Assembly (NCBI GenBank): GCA_900470445.1
Contig: UCAU01000004.1
Coordinates: forward strand, 148,371 to 212,370
Length of the DNA stretch: 64,000 nucleotides
Origin: Hyphomicrobiales bacterium
Lineage (GTDB): Bacteria; Pseudomonadota; Alphaproteobacteria; Rhizobiales; Devosiaceae
Direction of reading: 5' to 3'
Within the stretch, counting starts at the first letter, position 1. Each line of letters opens with the position of its first letter. A program made the position numbers and the translations under genes. Shown here in pieces: positions 56,866 through 64,000 of the stretch. The notes beneath the pieces were generated by a model that saw only the letters and a list, made by a program, of their open reading frames with translations, ran no database searches and was not told the origin of the DNA.

Positions 56866-58710
56866 TTACTGCCCCACCTTCGCGGCCTTGGCTTCGTCAT
56901 ACCACCAGATCGAGGGAAACCCCGACGAAAATTCGGGCAGGTTTTCGGGGCGGCTGAAGCGGTCCCAGCGGGCCGAGCGGGTGTTGCGCAGGCCATAGCT
57001 GGGGACGATATTGTGCTGCGCCAGCAGCACCCGGTCGAGCGCCTTGGTCGCGGCTTCGAGCGTTTCCCGATCATCGGCATAGATGATCTTGTCGATCAGC
57101 GCGTCGACGCCGGGATCGGCAATGCCGGCATAATTCTGCGAGCCCGGCTCGTCCCTGCTGGTCGAGCCGAAAAAGAAGCGCTGCTCATTGCCGGGGGAGA
57201 AGGTTTGGCCCCACCCAGAATAGATCACGTCATAATCGAAGCTGCGCAGGCGGTTGATATATTGCGGGCTATCGACGGTGCGCAGGGTCGCGGCGATGCC
57301 GATCTGGTTGAGATTGGTGACGAGGTTGGTGGCGACCGGCTCGTTGGTCGGGCCGTTGAGCAGGATCTCGAAGCTGAGCTGAGTGCCGTTGGCATCGACC
57401 AGGCGATTGCCCTCCAGCGTATAGCCGGCCTGCTGCAGCAAGCCCAATGCGGTACGCAGATTGGCGCGCAGCTTGCTCGCGTCGCCGCTGACCGGGTTGG
57501 TATAGGGCTCGGTGAAAACGCGCTGTGGAATCTTGTCGCCCAGCGATTGCAGGATTTCCAGCTCCTCGCCTTCCGGCAGGCCCGAGGAGGCGAAAGGCAG
57601 GCCGTAGAAGTAGCTGTTGAGGCGCTGGTATTGCCCGTAGAACAGCGTCTTGCTCAGTTCCTCGAAGTCGAAGGCATAATTGAGCGCTTCACGCACCCGT
57701 TCATCCTGGAAGATGGCGCGACGCTGGTTGGGAATGTAGCCGACGATATAGCCGTTGCTATTGTAGTCCTGCGGGAACAATTCCTGCACAACCCGACCAT
57801 CCTTGACGGCGGGGAAATCATAGGCCGTGGCCCAGCGGCGGGCGGCGTTTTCCATCCACCAATCGAACTGATCGCCCTTGAAGGCCTCGAAAGCCACATT
57901 GAGATCGAGGAAATATTCGACGCGGTATTCATCGAAATTATTGGTGCCGATCTGGGTCGGGTGGTCCTTGCCCCAATAGTTCTCGACCCGCTTATAGGTG
58001 ACGGTGCGGCCGGCGTCGAAACTGGCCAGTTCATAGGGCCCAGAGCCTAAAGGCGGTTCAAGTGTCGACGCGCCGATGTCGCGTTTCTGGCCCTTGGCGT
58101 CGGTGCCCTCCCACCAGTGCTGGGGCAGCACCATGAGCTGGCCCAAAATCTTGGGCAGCTCGCGATTGCCCGGCTGGTCGAAGGTGAAGGTGACCTCTCC
58201 GGGCGCCGTTTCGGCAACGCCGGTGACATTGTGATAATATTGGGCGCGGTCGGGATTGAGCTCCACCAGCTTGTTGAACGACCAGATGACATCGCTGACC
58301 TTGATTGGTTCGCCATCATGCCATTTCGCATCGGGATTCATGCGGAAGGTGACCGAGGAATAATCGGCGGGAAATTTCATCGCCTCGGCCAAAAGGCCAT
58401 AATCGGTCAGCACCTCATCCAGGGATGGGGTCATCAGCGTTTCGTAGAGCAGGCCGACACCACCCGCGACCTCGCCCTTGGGCAGGATGGGGTTGAACGT
58501 ATCAAAGCTGCCCATCGCGCTCATTCGCACCGTGCCGCCCTTGGGGGCATCGACATTGACATAGTCGAAATGGGTGAAGCCCTCGGGATATTTCGGCTCG
58601 CCAATGGCCGAACTCCCATGCAGCCAGGTGTCGGGCTTGTCGGCCTGGGCGAAGGCCGACAGGGTGGAGACCAGGACGAGGCCGGCGGCAAGGATTGAGG
58701 TGAGCTTCAT
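56866..58710 (-). CDS. yejA: YejA-like peptide-binding protein of ABC importer
   Basis: A 614-aa periplasmic binding protein of family 5, YejA subclass. A signal peptide (MKLTSILAAGLVLVSTLSAF-AQ) is followed by HGSSAIGEPKYPEGFTHFDY, APKGGTVRMSAMGSFDTFNP, GLLYETLMTPSLDE and NPDAKWHDGEPIKVSDVIWS, the order seen in YejA proteins. The large middle contains EYRVEYFLDLNVAFEAFKGD and WMENAARRWATAYDFPA. The ATG at 58710 is used; a long in-frame extension upstream lies antisense to nothing useful and lacks a signal. It is the last gene of yejBEFA; E. coli YejABEF imports microcin C-type and other peptides. Confidence 0.9.
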   Translation of the reverse strand: MKLTSILAAGLVLVSTLSAFAQADKPDTWLHGSSAIGEPKYPEGFTHFDYVNVDAPKGGTVRMSAMGSFDTFNPILPKGEVAGGVGLLYETLMTPSLDEVLTDYGLLAEAMKFPADYSSVTFRMNPDAKWHDGEPIKVSDVIWSFNKLVELNPDRAQYYHNVTGVAETAPGEVTFTFDQPGNRELPKILGQLMVLPQHWWEGTDAKGQKRDIGASTLEPPLGSGPYELASFDAGRTVTYKRVENYWGKDHPTQIGTNNFDEYRVEYFLDLNVAFEAFKGDQFDWWMENAARRWATAYDFPAVKDGRVVQELFPQDYNSNGYIVGYIPNQRRAIFQDERVREALNYAFDFEELSKTLFYGQYQRLNSYFYGLPFASSGLPEGEELEILQSLGDKIPQRVFTEPYTNPVSGDASKLRANLRTALGLLQQAGYTLEGNRLVDANGTQLSFEILLNGPTNEPVATNLVTNLNQIGIAATLRTVDSPQYINRLRSFDYDVIYSGWGQTFSPGNEQRFFFGSTSRDEPGSQNYAGIADPGVDALIDKIIYADDRETLEAATKALDRVLLAQHNIVPSYGLRNTRSARWDRFSRPENLPEFSSGFPSIWWYDEAKAAKVGQ

Positions 58711-58786
58711 CGGGCGGCTCCAGGCTATTTTGCAGATTTGCGACAAGACTAGGCGGATTGGGGCGGAGGCGACAGGGGGCGCGGCA

Positions 58787-60397
58787 TCAAGATTTTGCGG
58801 GCGCCACGGCCGGCACATCCCGCTCGAACGCCGCGGCCAGCAGGGCCTTGGTATAGCCGTCTTGTGGATTGGCGAAGATATCGGCGGCGGGGCCGTGTTC
58901 CACCACGCGGCCATTGCGCAGCACGATGATGGTATTGGCGAGCGCGCGGACCACTTTGAGGTCGTGGCTGATGAAGAGATAGGTCAGCCCATGCCGTGTC
59001 TGCAGATCGCGCAGCAGATCGACCACCTGGGCCTGGATCGAAACGTCGAGTGCCGACGTAGGCTCGTCCAGAACGACGAATTTGGGATTGAGCACCATGG
59101 CGCGGGCAATGGCGATGCGCTGGCGCTGCCCACCGGAAAATTCGTGCGGATAGCGCAGGCCCGCTTCGCTGGGCAGGCCTACCTCGTCCAGCGCTTTGGC
59201 GACGCGGGCATCGCGCTCGGCGGCGGAAAGGCGCGGCGCATGCACCTTGAGGCCCTCCCCGATAATATCGGCCACCGACATGCGGGGGCTGAGTGAGCCG
59301 AAGGGGTCCTGAAACACGATCTGCATATCGGCACGCAGCGGCCGCATGGCCTTCCACGAGCGCGCGGAGACATCATTGCCGAGCACGACAATGCGCCCCT
59401 CCGAGGAGATGAGCCGCAGGATGGCATTGCCCAGCGTCGATTTACCCGAGCCGCTTTCGCCGACAATCCCGAGCGTTTCGCCCTGGCGAATGGCGAGATC
59501 GACCCCGTCCACGGCTTTGATATGGCCCACAGTGCGGCGCAGCAGGCCACGCTTGATCGGGAACCAGACTTTCAGGTCGTGGGCTTCCACAATATTGGGG
59601 GCATTCGCATTGGTCAGCGGCGGCGTGCCGCGCGGCTGGGCGGCCAGCAAATGCCTGGTATAGGCGTGCTGTGGATTGTCGAAGACACTCGCAACCGGCC
59701 CAGTTTCGACGATTTCGCCCTTGGTCATGACGCAGACGCGATCGGCAATGCGGCGGACAATCCCCAGATCGTGGGTGATGAACAGCATGGCCATGCCCAG
59801 CCGCTGTTGCAGTTCCTTGAGCAAAGTGAGAATCTGCGCCTGCACGGTCACGTCGAGCGCGGTGGTGGGCTCGTCCGCCACCAGCAGGTCCGGCTCATTA
59901 GCCAGCGCCATGGCGATCATTACCCGCTGCCGCTGCCCACCCGAAAGCTGGTGCGGGAACGCCGCAAGCCGGCTTTTCGGATCGGGAATGCCGACGGCGT
60001 CGAGCAATTCAAGCGTGCGGGCGCGCGCAGCATTGGCGCGCAGACCCTGATGGAGGGCGAGGACCTCCCCAATCTGGCGCTCGATAGTGTGCACTGGATT
60101 AAGGCTGGTCATCGGCTCCTGAAAGATCATCGAAATGTCATTGCCGCGCACGGCCCGCAACTCATTTGGCTTAGCGGTGACCAGGTTTTGGCCCTTGAAC
60201 AGGATCTCCCCGGACAGCGTCGCACTGGGCGGCAAGAGTTTGAGGACCGAAAGGGCGGTGACCGACTTGCCGGAGCCGCTTTCGCCCACCAGCGCCACGG
60301 TCTCGCCCGGGGCGATATCGAGGCTGACATTGCGCGCGGCGGGGTTGACGCCGAAGGCCACGGTGAGATCGCGGATGGAGAGGAGCGGAGCGGTCAT
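58787..60397 (-). CDS. yejF: YejF-like ABC ATPase with two nucleotide-binding domains
   Basis: A 536-aa protein with two fused ATPase domains, as in YejF. The first half has Walker [20 protein letters not shown]-loop [37 protein letters not shown] and [14 protein letters not shown]. The second half repeats this with [53 protein letters not shown] and [15 protein letters not shown]. Each half thus looks fully catalytic. Its ATG overlaps the yejE stop by four bases. The gap to yejA is 76 bases. Confidence 0.92.
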   Translation of the reverse strand: MTAPLLSIRDLTVAFGVNPAARNVSLDIAPGETVALVGESGSGKSVTALSVLKLLPPSATLSGEILFKGQNLVTAKPNELRAVRGNDISMIFQEPMTSLNPVHTIERQIGEVLALHQGLRANAARARTLELLDAVGIPDPKSRLAAFPHQLSGGQRQRVMIAMALANEPDLLVADEPTTALDVTVQAQILTLLKELQQRLGMAMLFITHDLGIVRRIADRVCVMTKGEIVETGPVASVFDNPQHAYTRHLLAAQPRGTPPLTNANAPNIVEAHDLKVWFPIKRGLLRRTVGHIKAVDGVDLAIRQGETLGIVGESGSGKSTLGNAILRLISSEGRIVVLGNDVSARSWKAMRPLRADMQIVFQDPFGSLSPRMSVADIIGEGLKVHAPRLSAAERDARVAKALDEVGLPSEAGLRYPHEFSGGQRQRIAIARAMVLNPKFVVLDEPTSALDVSIQAQVVDLLRDLQTRHGLTYLFISHDLKVVRALANTIIVLRNGRVVEHGPAADIFANPQDGYTKALLAAAFERDVPAVAPAKS

Positions 60398-61518
60398 GCC
60401 AGCGTCTTCCGCGGATCGAAGGCGTCGCGCACGGCTTCGCCGATGAAGACCAAGAGGGTCATCATGATGGCGATGGTGAAAAAGCCGGTGAGGCCGAGCC
60501 AGGGGGCTTGGAGATTGTCCTTGCCCTGGGCCAGCAGCTCGCCCAGCGAGGGGGAGCCGGGGGGCAGGCCGAAGCCGAGGAAATCGAGCGAGGTGAGGGT
60601 GGCGACCGAGCCGGACAAAATGAAGGGCATGAAGGTGAGCGTCGCCACCATGGCGTTGGACAGCAAATGCCGCCAGATGATGGTGAGGTTGGACACGCCC
60701 AGCGCCCTGGCGGCGGCGATATATTCGAAATTGCGGGCGCGCAGGAATTCGGCGCGGACAATGCCGACCAAAGCGACCCAGGAAAACAGCAGCAATATCC
60801 CCAGCAGCACCCAGAAGCTGGGCGTGATGACGCTCGAAATGATCAGCAGCAGATAGAGCGCGGGGATAGCCGTCCAGATTTCGATGAAGCGCTGGAACAA
60901 CAAATCGGTCCAGCCGCCGAAATAGCCTTGTACCGCGCCAGCGGCGACGCCGATCACCGAGGAGGCGATGGTCAGCGCCAGACCGAACAGGATTGAGATG
61001 CGGAAGCCATAGATGAGGCGGGCCAGCACGTCGCGGCCGCGATCATCGGTGCCCAGCCAATGCAGATTGCCCCAGTGGCAATTGGCATCGGCGGCCTGGG
61101 CGGGATAGCCAGCACAGTTTTCCGCTTGGCTCATGGTCCAGGCCGGTGCGACAGCGCCCGAATGGGGCAGGAAGCCATCGACGGTCTGGTAATTGAAGCG
61201 GATGGGCGGCCAGATGGCCCAGCCGTTGGTGGCGATGTCCTCGGCGATGAAATCGTCGCGATAATTGGTGATGGCGAGGAAGCCGCCGAATTTGGACTCG
61301 GGATAATCGATCAGCGCGGGGACCAGGATTTCGCCCTTGTAGGAGACCAGGATCGGCCGGTCATTGGCGATGAATTCGGCGCCGAGCGTGACGATGAACA
61401 GGACGAGGAAAATCCACAGCGACCAGAACCCCCGGCGATTGGCGCGGAAATTGACCAGCCGCCGGCGATTGATCGGCGAGAGCCGCGCACGTGCGGGAGG
61501 AGTCGCGATCTCGCTCAT
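60394..61518 (-). CDS. yejE: YejE-like ABC permease
   Basis: A 374-aa permease. The start INRRRLVNFRANRRGFWSLW is the OppC_N-like region; the periplasmic insert has GGFLAITNYRDDFIAEDIAT and IWPPIRFNYQTVDGFLPH, as in YejE proteins; WLGTDDRGRDVLARLIYGFR, AAARALGVSNLTIIWRHLLS (coupling loop) and DFLGFGLPPGSPSLGELLAQ complete the family pattern. About six membrane helices are visible. ATG overlaps the yejB stop by four bases. Confidence 0.92.
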   Translation of the reverse strand: MSEIATPPARARLSPINRRRLVNFRANRRGFWSLWIFLVLFIVTLGAEFIANDRPILVSYKGEILVPALIDYPESKFGGFLAITNYRDDFIAEDIATNGWAIWPPIRFNYQTVDGFLPHSGAVAPAWTMSQAENCAGYPAQAADANCHWGNLHWLGTDDRGRDVLARLIYGFRISILFGLALTIASSVIGVAAGAVQGYFGGWTDLLFQRFIEIWTAIPALYLLLIISSVITPSFWVLLGILLLFSWVALVGIVRAEFLRARNFEYIAAARALGVSNLTIIWRHLLSNAMVATLTFMPFILSGSVATLTSLDFLGFGLPPGSPSLGELLAQGKDNLQAPWLGLTGFFTIAIMMTLLVFIGEAVRDAFDPRKTLA

Positions 61519-62606
61519 AGCTCGCGGCTTTCAAAATCGATGCGCGGATCGACCCACATATAGGCCAGGTCCGAAATCAGCGCGATGACCAGCCCAAGTA
61601 GGGAGAAGATATAGAGCGTGGCAAAGACCACCGGATAATCGCGATTGGCCACCGAGGTGAAGCCGAGCAGGCCCAGCCCATCGAGCGAGAAGATGGTTTC
61701 GATCAGCAGCGAGCCACCGAAAAAGGCGCCGACAAAGGCGCCGGGGAAGCTGGCAATAATCAGCATCATGGCGTTGCGGAAAACGTGGCGATAGAGCACC
61801 TGACCTTCGGTGAGCCCCTTGGCGCGGGCGGTGGTGACATATTGCTTGCCGATCTCGTCGAGGAACGAGTTCTTGGTGAGCAGGGTGGTGGTGGCAAAGG
61901 CGCCCAATGCCATGGCGGTGATGGGCAGCACCAGATGCCAGAGATAATCGAGCGCCTGCCGCCACAGCGGGAAGCTGTCAAAGCCCGGCGAGGTCAGTCC
62001 CCGCAGCGGGAATAATGACCAGAAGCTCCCCCCAGCAAACAGCACCACCAGCGCAATAGCGACGAGAAAACCAGGCACCGCATAGCCCACGATGATCACC
62101 GTGGAGGTCCACACGTCAAAACGCGAGCCATCGGAGACGGCTTTGCGGATGCCCAGCGGAATGGAAATGCCGTAGGAAATCAGCGTCATCCAGAGGCCGA
62201 GCGAGATGGAAACCGGCATCTTTTCCTTGATCAGGTCGATGACCGAGATATCGCGGTAATAGCTCTCGCCGAAATCGAAGCGCAGATAATTCCACAGCAT
62301 CATGCCGAAGCGTTCGAGCGGGGGCTTGTCGAAGCCGAACTGCTTTTCGATGCGCTCGACCAGCTCCGGCGAGAGGCCGCGTGAACCGCGATAGGCCGTT
62401 CCCTGGCCCTGCTGGGGTGGCGCGGCCATGTCGCCACCGCCGCCAGTGACGCGCTCGGTAAGCGAGGCGTTCTGCCCCGAAATATTGGCCAGCGCCTGTT
62501 CGACCGGGCCGCCGGGAGCGAACTGGGTGATGAGAAAGGAAACCGCCATGATGCCGAACACGGTCGGGATCATCAGCAACAGGCGGCGGAGTATATAGGC
62601 GCCCAT
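61515..62606 (-). CDS. yejB: YejB-like ABC permease
   Basis: A 363-aa permease, first gene of the yejBEFA operon. It begins MGAYILRRLLLMIPTVFGIM; a Gly/Gln-rich periplasmic loop (GGGGDMAAPPQQGQGTAYRG) precedes FGFDKPPLERFGMMLWNYL, a YejB hallmark. The coupling loop is VTTARAKGLTEGQVLYRHVF and the end is YMWVDPRIDFESREL. The ATG at 62606 opens a 207-base divergent gap shared with the DUF2007 gene, which holds several stem-loops. Regulation is not evident. Confidence 0.92.
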   Translation of the reverse strand: MGAYILRRLLLMIPTVFGIMAVSFLITQFAPGGPVEQALANISGQNASLTERVTGGGGDMAAPPQQGQGTAYRGSRGLSPELVERIEKQFGFDKPPLERFGMMLWNYLRFDFGESYYRDISVIDLIKEKMPVSISLGLWMTLISYGISIPLGIRKAVSDGSRFDVWTSTVIIVGYAVPGFLVAIALVVLFAGGSFWSLFPLRGLTSPGFDSFPLWRQALDYLWHLVLPITAMALGAFATTTLLTKNSFLDEIGKQYVTTARAKGLTEGQVLYRHVFRNAMMLIIASFPGAFVGAFFGGSLLIETIFSLDGLGLLGFTSVANRDYPVVFATLYIFSLLGLVIALISDLAYMWVDPRIDFESREL

Positions 62607-62688
62607 TCGGTCTCCGGGATATCCGGGCAGGTCTGCCCGGAGCCTTGCTCATGCAAAACTAGATGCTGGTAGGCCCCTTCGGGCAAAT

Positions 62689-62779
62689 CACCAAGCGGTG
62701 AAGCGGCTTGGTGGCTAATGCAACATTTTGGCGACGGCTTGGCAAGCGCGCCCGGGCTTGCCAAGGGGCTGCTTTGCCC
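62689..62779. other. Cluster of three stem-loops in divergent leader region
   Basis: Three stems lie in a row: CACCAAGC/GCTTGGTG (62689-62713), the perfect 10-bp CTTGGCAAGC/GCTTGCCAAG (62738-62765), and GGGC/GCCC (62766-62779). They lie 35 bases before the ATG of the DUF2007 gene and 80 bases upstream of yejB. They could be part of a structured 5' leader of the plus-strand gene or of a small RNA. I recognise no riboswitch class. Confidence 0.5.
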
Positions 62780-62813
62780 GTCAGGATCAGCGCCAACCAG
62801 ATCGGGGAGCCTC

Positions 62814-63047
62814 ATGGCGTTTCAGACTATCGTTGAGATCGAAGATCCCTCGCAGGCGCGGGTGCTAGTGGTGGCGCTCAAGGCGCATGGCTTTCATCCG
62901 CTCGAAGGCGGGGAGGGCGGATTGCCGGGCGTACGTGGGCTGTTCGGCCCCAAGGGCGTGCCGGTGCAGGTGCCCGATGAAGAGGCCGAGGATGCAACTG
63001 TTTTGGCGCTCGATCTGTTGAAGCAAATGCAATCGGATGCGGGCTAA
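62814..63047 (+). CDS. DUF2007-like putative signalling protein
   Basis: A 77-aa small alpha/beta protein of the DUF2007 type, with a PII-like ferredoxin fold. The features are MAFQTIVEIEDPSQARVLVV, ALKAHGFHPLEGGEGGLPGV and PVQVPDEEAEDATVLALDLL, that is, the beta-alpha-beta plus VxVPxxxAxxA pattern of the family. The ATG at 62814 follows GGGGAG. The family function is unknown; it is called a putative prokaryotic signal transducing protein. It is divergent from yejB, and stem-loops lie in its leader. Confidence 0.8.
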   Translation: MAFQTIVEIEDPSQARVLVVALKAHGFHPLEGGEGGLPGVRGLFGPKGVPVQVPDEEAEDATVLALDLLKQMQSDAG

Positions 63048-63235
63048 AGCCAAGTCCTTGCGAGGACGGTGGATTTGTCGGAAAACAGGTGGCGCGTTTT
63101 ATCGCGGCGCTCTAAATCGGCCACATTGATGCGGACTGGTCCGAATGCGGGCGGGCTGTTGAACACAATTGCCGGGTTGGTTATAAGCCAGCCAAGCTGT
63201 TAACCTTTATTAAGCCCTTGGGCAGGAGCGAACCT

Positions 63236-63886
63236 ATGATGGTTTGGAAGCGTGGATCGTTCACCGCCGCTGGAGTTGCGGCAATGGCGCTGCTAGTCGC
63301 CGGCTGCACGACAAGTGGCTCCAACACAGCCAATCTCAATACGATCGGCGCGCCCCAGCAATTGCAGCCGGTGCAGAATTCGACGGTGTCCCAGGGCACG
63401 TTGCCGGCCATCGGCGCGACCGGGACCCCGGCGCCGGGCCTCTCCGGCCAGCCCGTGCTGGGTGGCGTTCCCGCCCAGACCGCTGCGGTAAACCCCGGCA
63501 TGATCAATCCCGGCTATGGCACCGCGCCCAGCACACTGAACCCATCGGCCAATCCGGGCGGCTCGATCGTTTCGCTCGATCCGCTGGCCCAGCCCGGCGC
63601 CAGCGGCATGAGCGCGGGTCCCGAAGGCGCCTGGACCGTGGTGGCCGGCTCGACCCAGTGCCAGCTCAATCTGCCGCTCACCACAAAGACCGGCACCAAT
63701 TATTACCGCGCCTCCGCGCCCGGTTGCAGCCTCCCCGCTCTGGCTTCGGTCGGCGGCTGGCAGCAGGTCGGCAGCCAGCTTCAGCTCTATGATGAGAACG
63801 GCAATATCACCGCTTTCCTCGCCCCCAATGGCGGCCGCTATATCGGCACGATGGGCGGCGGTCAGCCCATCGCCCTCCAGCGCTAG
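63236..63886 (+). CDS. Omp19/Inh-like outer membrane lipoprotein (protease-inhibitor fold)
   Basis: A 216-aa lipoprotein. A type II signal ends in the lipobox LLVAGC (Cys near residue 24). About 100 residues of Gly/Pro/Ala/Asn-rich low-complexity linker (GTPAPGLSGQPVLGGVPAQT, NPGMINPGYGTAPSTLNPSA) follow. The C-terminal 85 residues match the AprI/Inh inhibitor domain of Brucella Omp19: EGAWTVVAGSTQCQLNLPL, YYRASAPGCSLPALASVGGW, LQLYDENGNITAFLAPNGGR, ending GGGQPIALQR. The two Cys residues in that domain could form the disulfide of Inh proteins. ATG at 63236 (AGGAG eight bases upstream), with another ATG at 63239. Omp19 inhibits host proteases; in a free-living relative the target could be own or foreign secreted proteases. 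Confidence 0.85.
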   Translation: MMVWKRGSFTAAGVAAMALLVAGCTTSGSNTANLNTIGAPQQLQPVQNSTVSQGTLPAIGATGTPAPGLSGQPVLGGVPAQTAAVNPGMINPGYGTAPSTLNPSANPGGSIVSLDPLAQPGASGMSAGPEGAWTVVAGSTQCQLNLPLTTKTGTNYYRASAPGCSLPALASVGGWQQVGSQLQLYDENGNITAFLAPNGGRYIGTMGGGQPIALQR

Positions 63887-63967
63887 TTATTTGGGTGATG
63901 CCGGTCTGCAAGATGCCACGGGCTGAGCCAGTTTAGGGTCGAGAATTTCGAGAGTCCCGATCTGGTC

Positions 63968-63988
63968 CCCTCCCCCTTGAGGGGAGGG
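63968..63988. repeat. GC-rich hairpin repeat near right edge
   Basis: CCCTCCCC and GGGGAGGG form a perfect 8-bp stem around CTTGA, followed by CTAGGGTGGGGG. This is a common intergenic repeat form of this bacterial order, related to the hairpins at 5417 and 7979. It lies 82 bases after the Omp19-like gene and may terminate it or a convergent gene beyond the window. Confidence 0.6.
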
Positions 63989-64000
63989 CTAGGGTGGGGG

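Overview
The window looks like a piece of chromosome from a high-GC alphaproteobacterium of the order Hyphomicrobiales (Rhizobiales), plausibly Devosia or a relative. The grounds are: an Omp19-type outer-membrane lipoprotein as in Brucella, a TamA-TamB pair, YejABEF- and Dpp-type importers, short GC-rich hairpins in convergent gene gaps, frequent GTG/TTG starts, and many TGATG/ATGA gene overlaps. This placement is inferred from gene content, not from a marker gene. I saw no rRNA, tRNA, CRISPR array, prophage or insertion sequence.

Layout. 1-5410: the 5' part of a type I secretion ABC exporter (cut by the window edge) with its RTX cargo gene, a T4 DenV-like pyrimidine-dimer glycosylase, a lipocalin, a remnant of a FecCD siderophore permease, a small unknown gene, and a site-2-protease-like membrane protein that has lost its metal ligands. 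5452-9645: an orphan sugar-binding protein divergent from an FGGY kinase, then a GMC oxidoreductase. 9788-20740: propionyl-CoA metabolism. The genes pccB, pccA, methylmalonyl-CoA mutase and epimerase overlap and form one operon. They are followed by a LysR regulator divergent from mmsA (methylmalonate-semialdehyde dehydrogenase), then ETF-ubiquinone oxidoreductase and a flavin reductase. Together they would take valine-derived carbon to propionyl-CoA and on to succinyl-CoA.

20785-35331: a LacI-controlled catabolic locus with heparinase II/III-like lyase, a complete family-5 (Dpp/Opp-type) ABC importer, a DUF2264 protein, a 2-hydroxyacid dehydrogenase, a rare fusion of a hexapeptide acyltransferase with an alpha/alpha-toroid domain, and a ThuA-like protein. 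Matching TTTGCG-type operator elements lie in front of the regulator and the lyase. The substrate is unknown, but the content suggests an acylated uronate-containing oligosaccharide.

35332-42502: a methyltransferase, a DUF2934 protein, elongation factor P with its modification enzymes EpmA and EpmB, a small-molecule kinase, and two convergent Mg2+-transport genes (CNNM/CorC-type and CorA). 42726-46903: a GST, an NADH reductase carrying an extra Rieske domain, a Rieske-less oxygenase and an SDR. The first three match the unusual architecture of the NdmE-NdmD-NdmC N7-demethylase complex of caffeine-degrading Pseudomonas. 47066-56445: MacAB efflux, then TamA-TamB. 56866-62606: the YejBEF-A peptide importer. 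62814-63886: a DUF2007 protein and an Omp19/Inh-like lipoprotein.

The best candidates for undescribed biology are the NdmCDE-like split oxygenase and the LacI/heparinase/DUF2264/acyltransferase-toroid locus.
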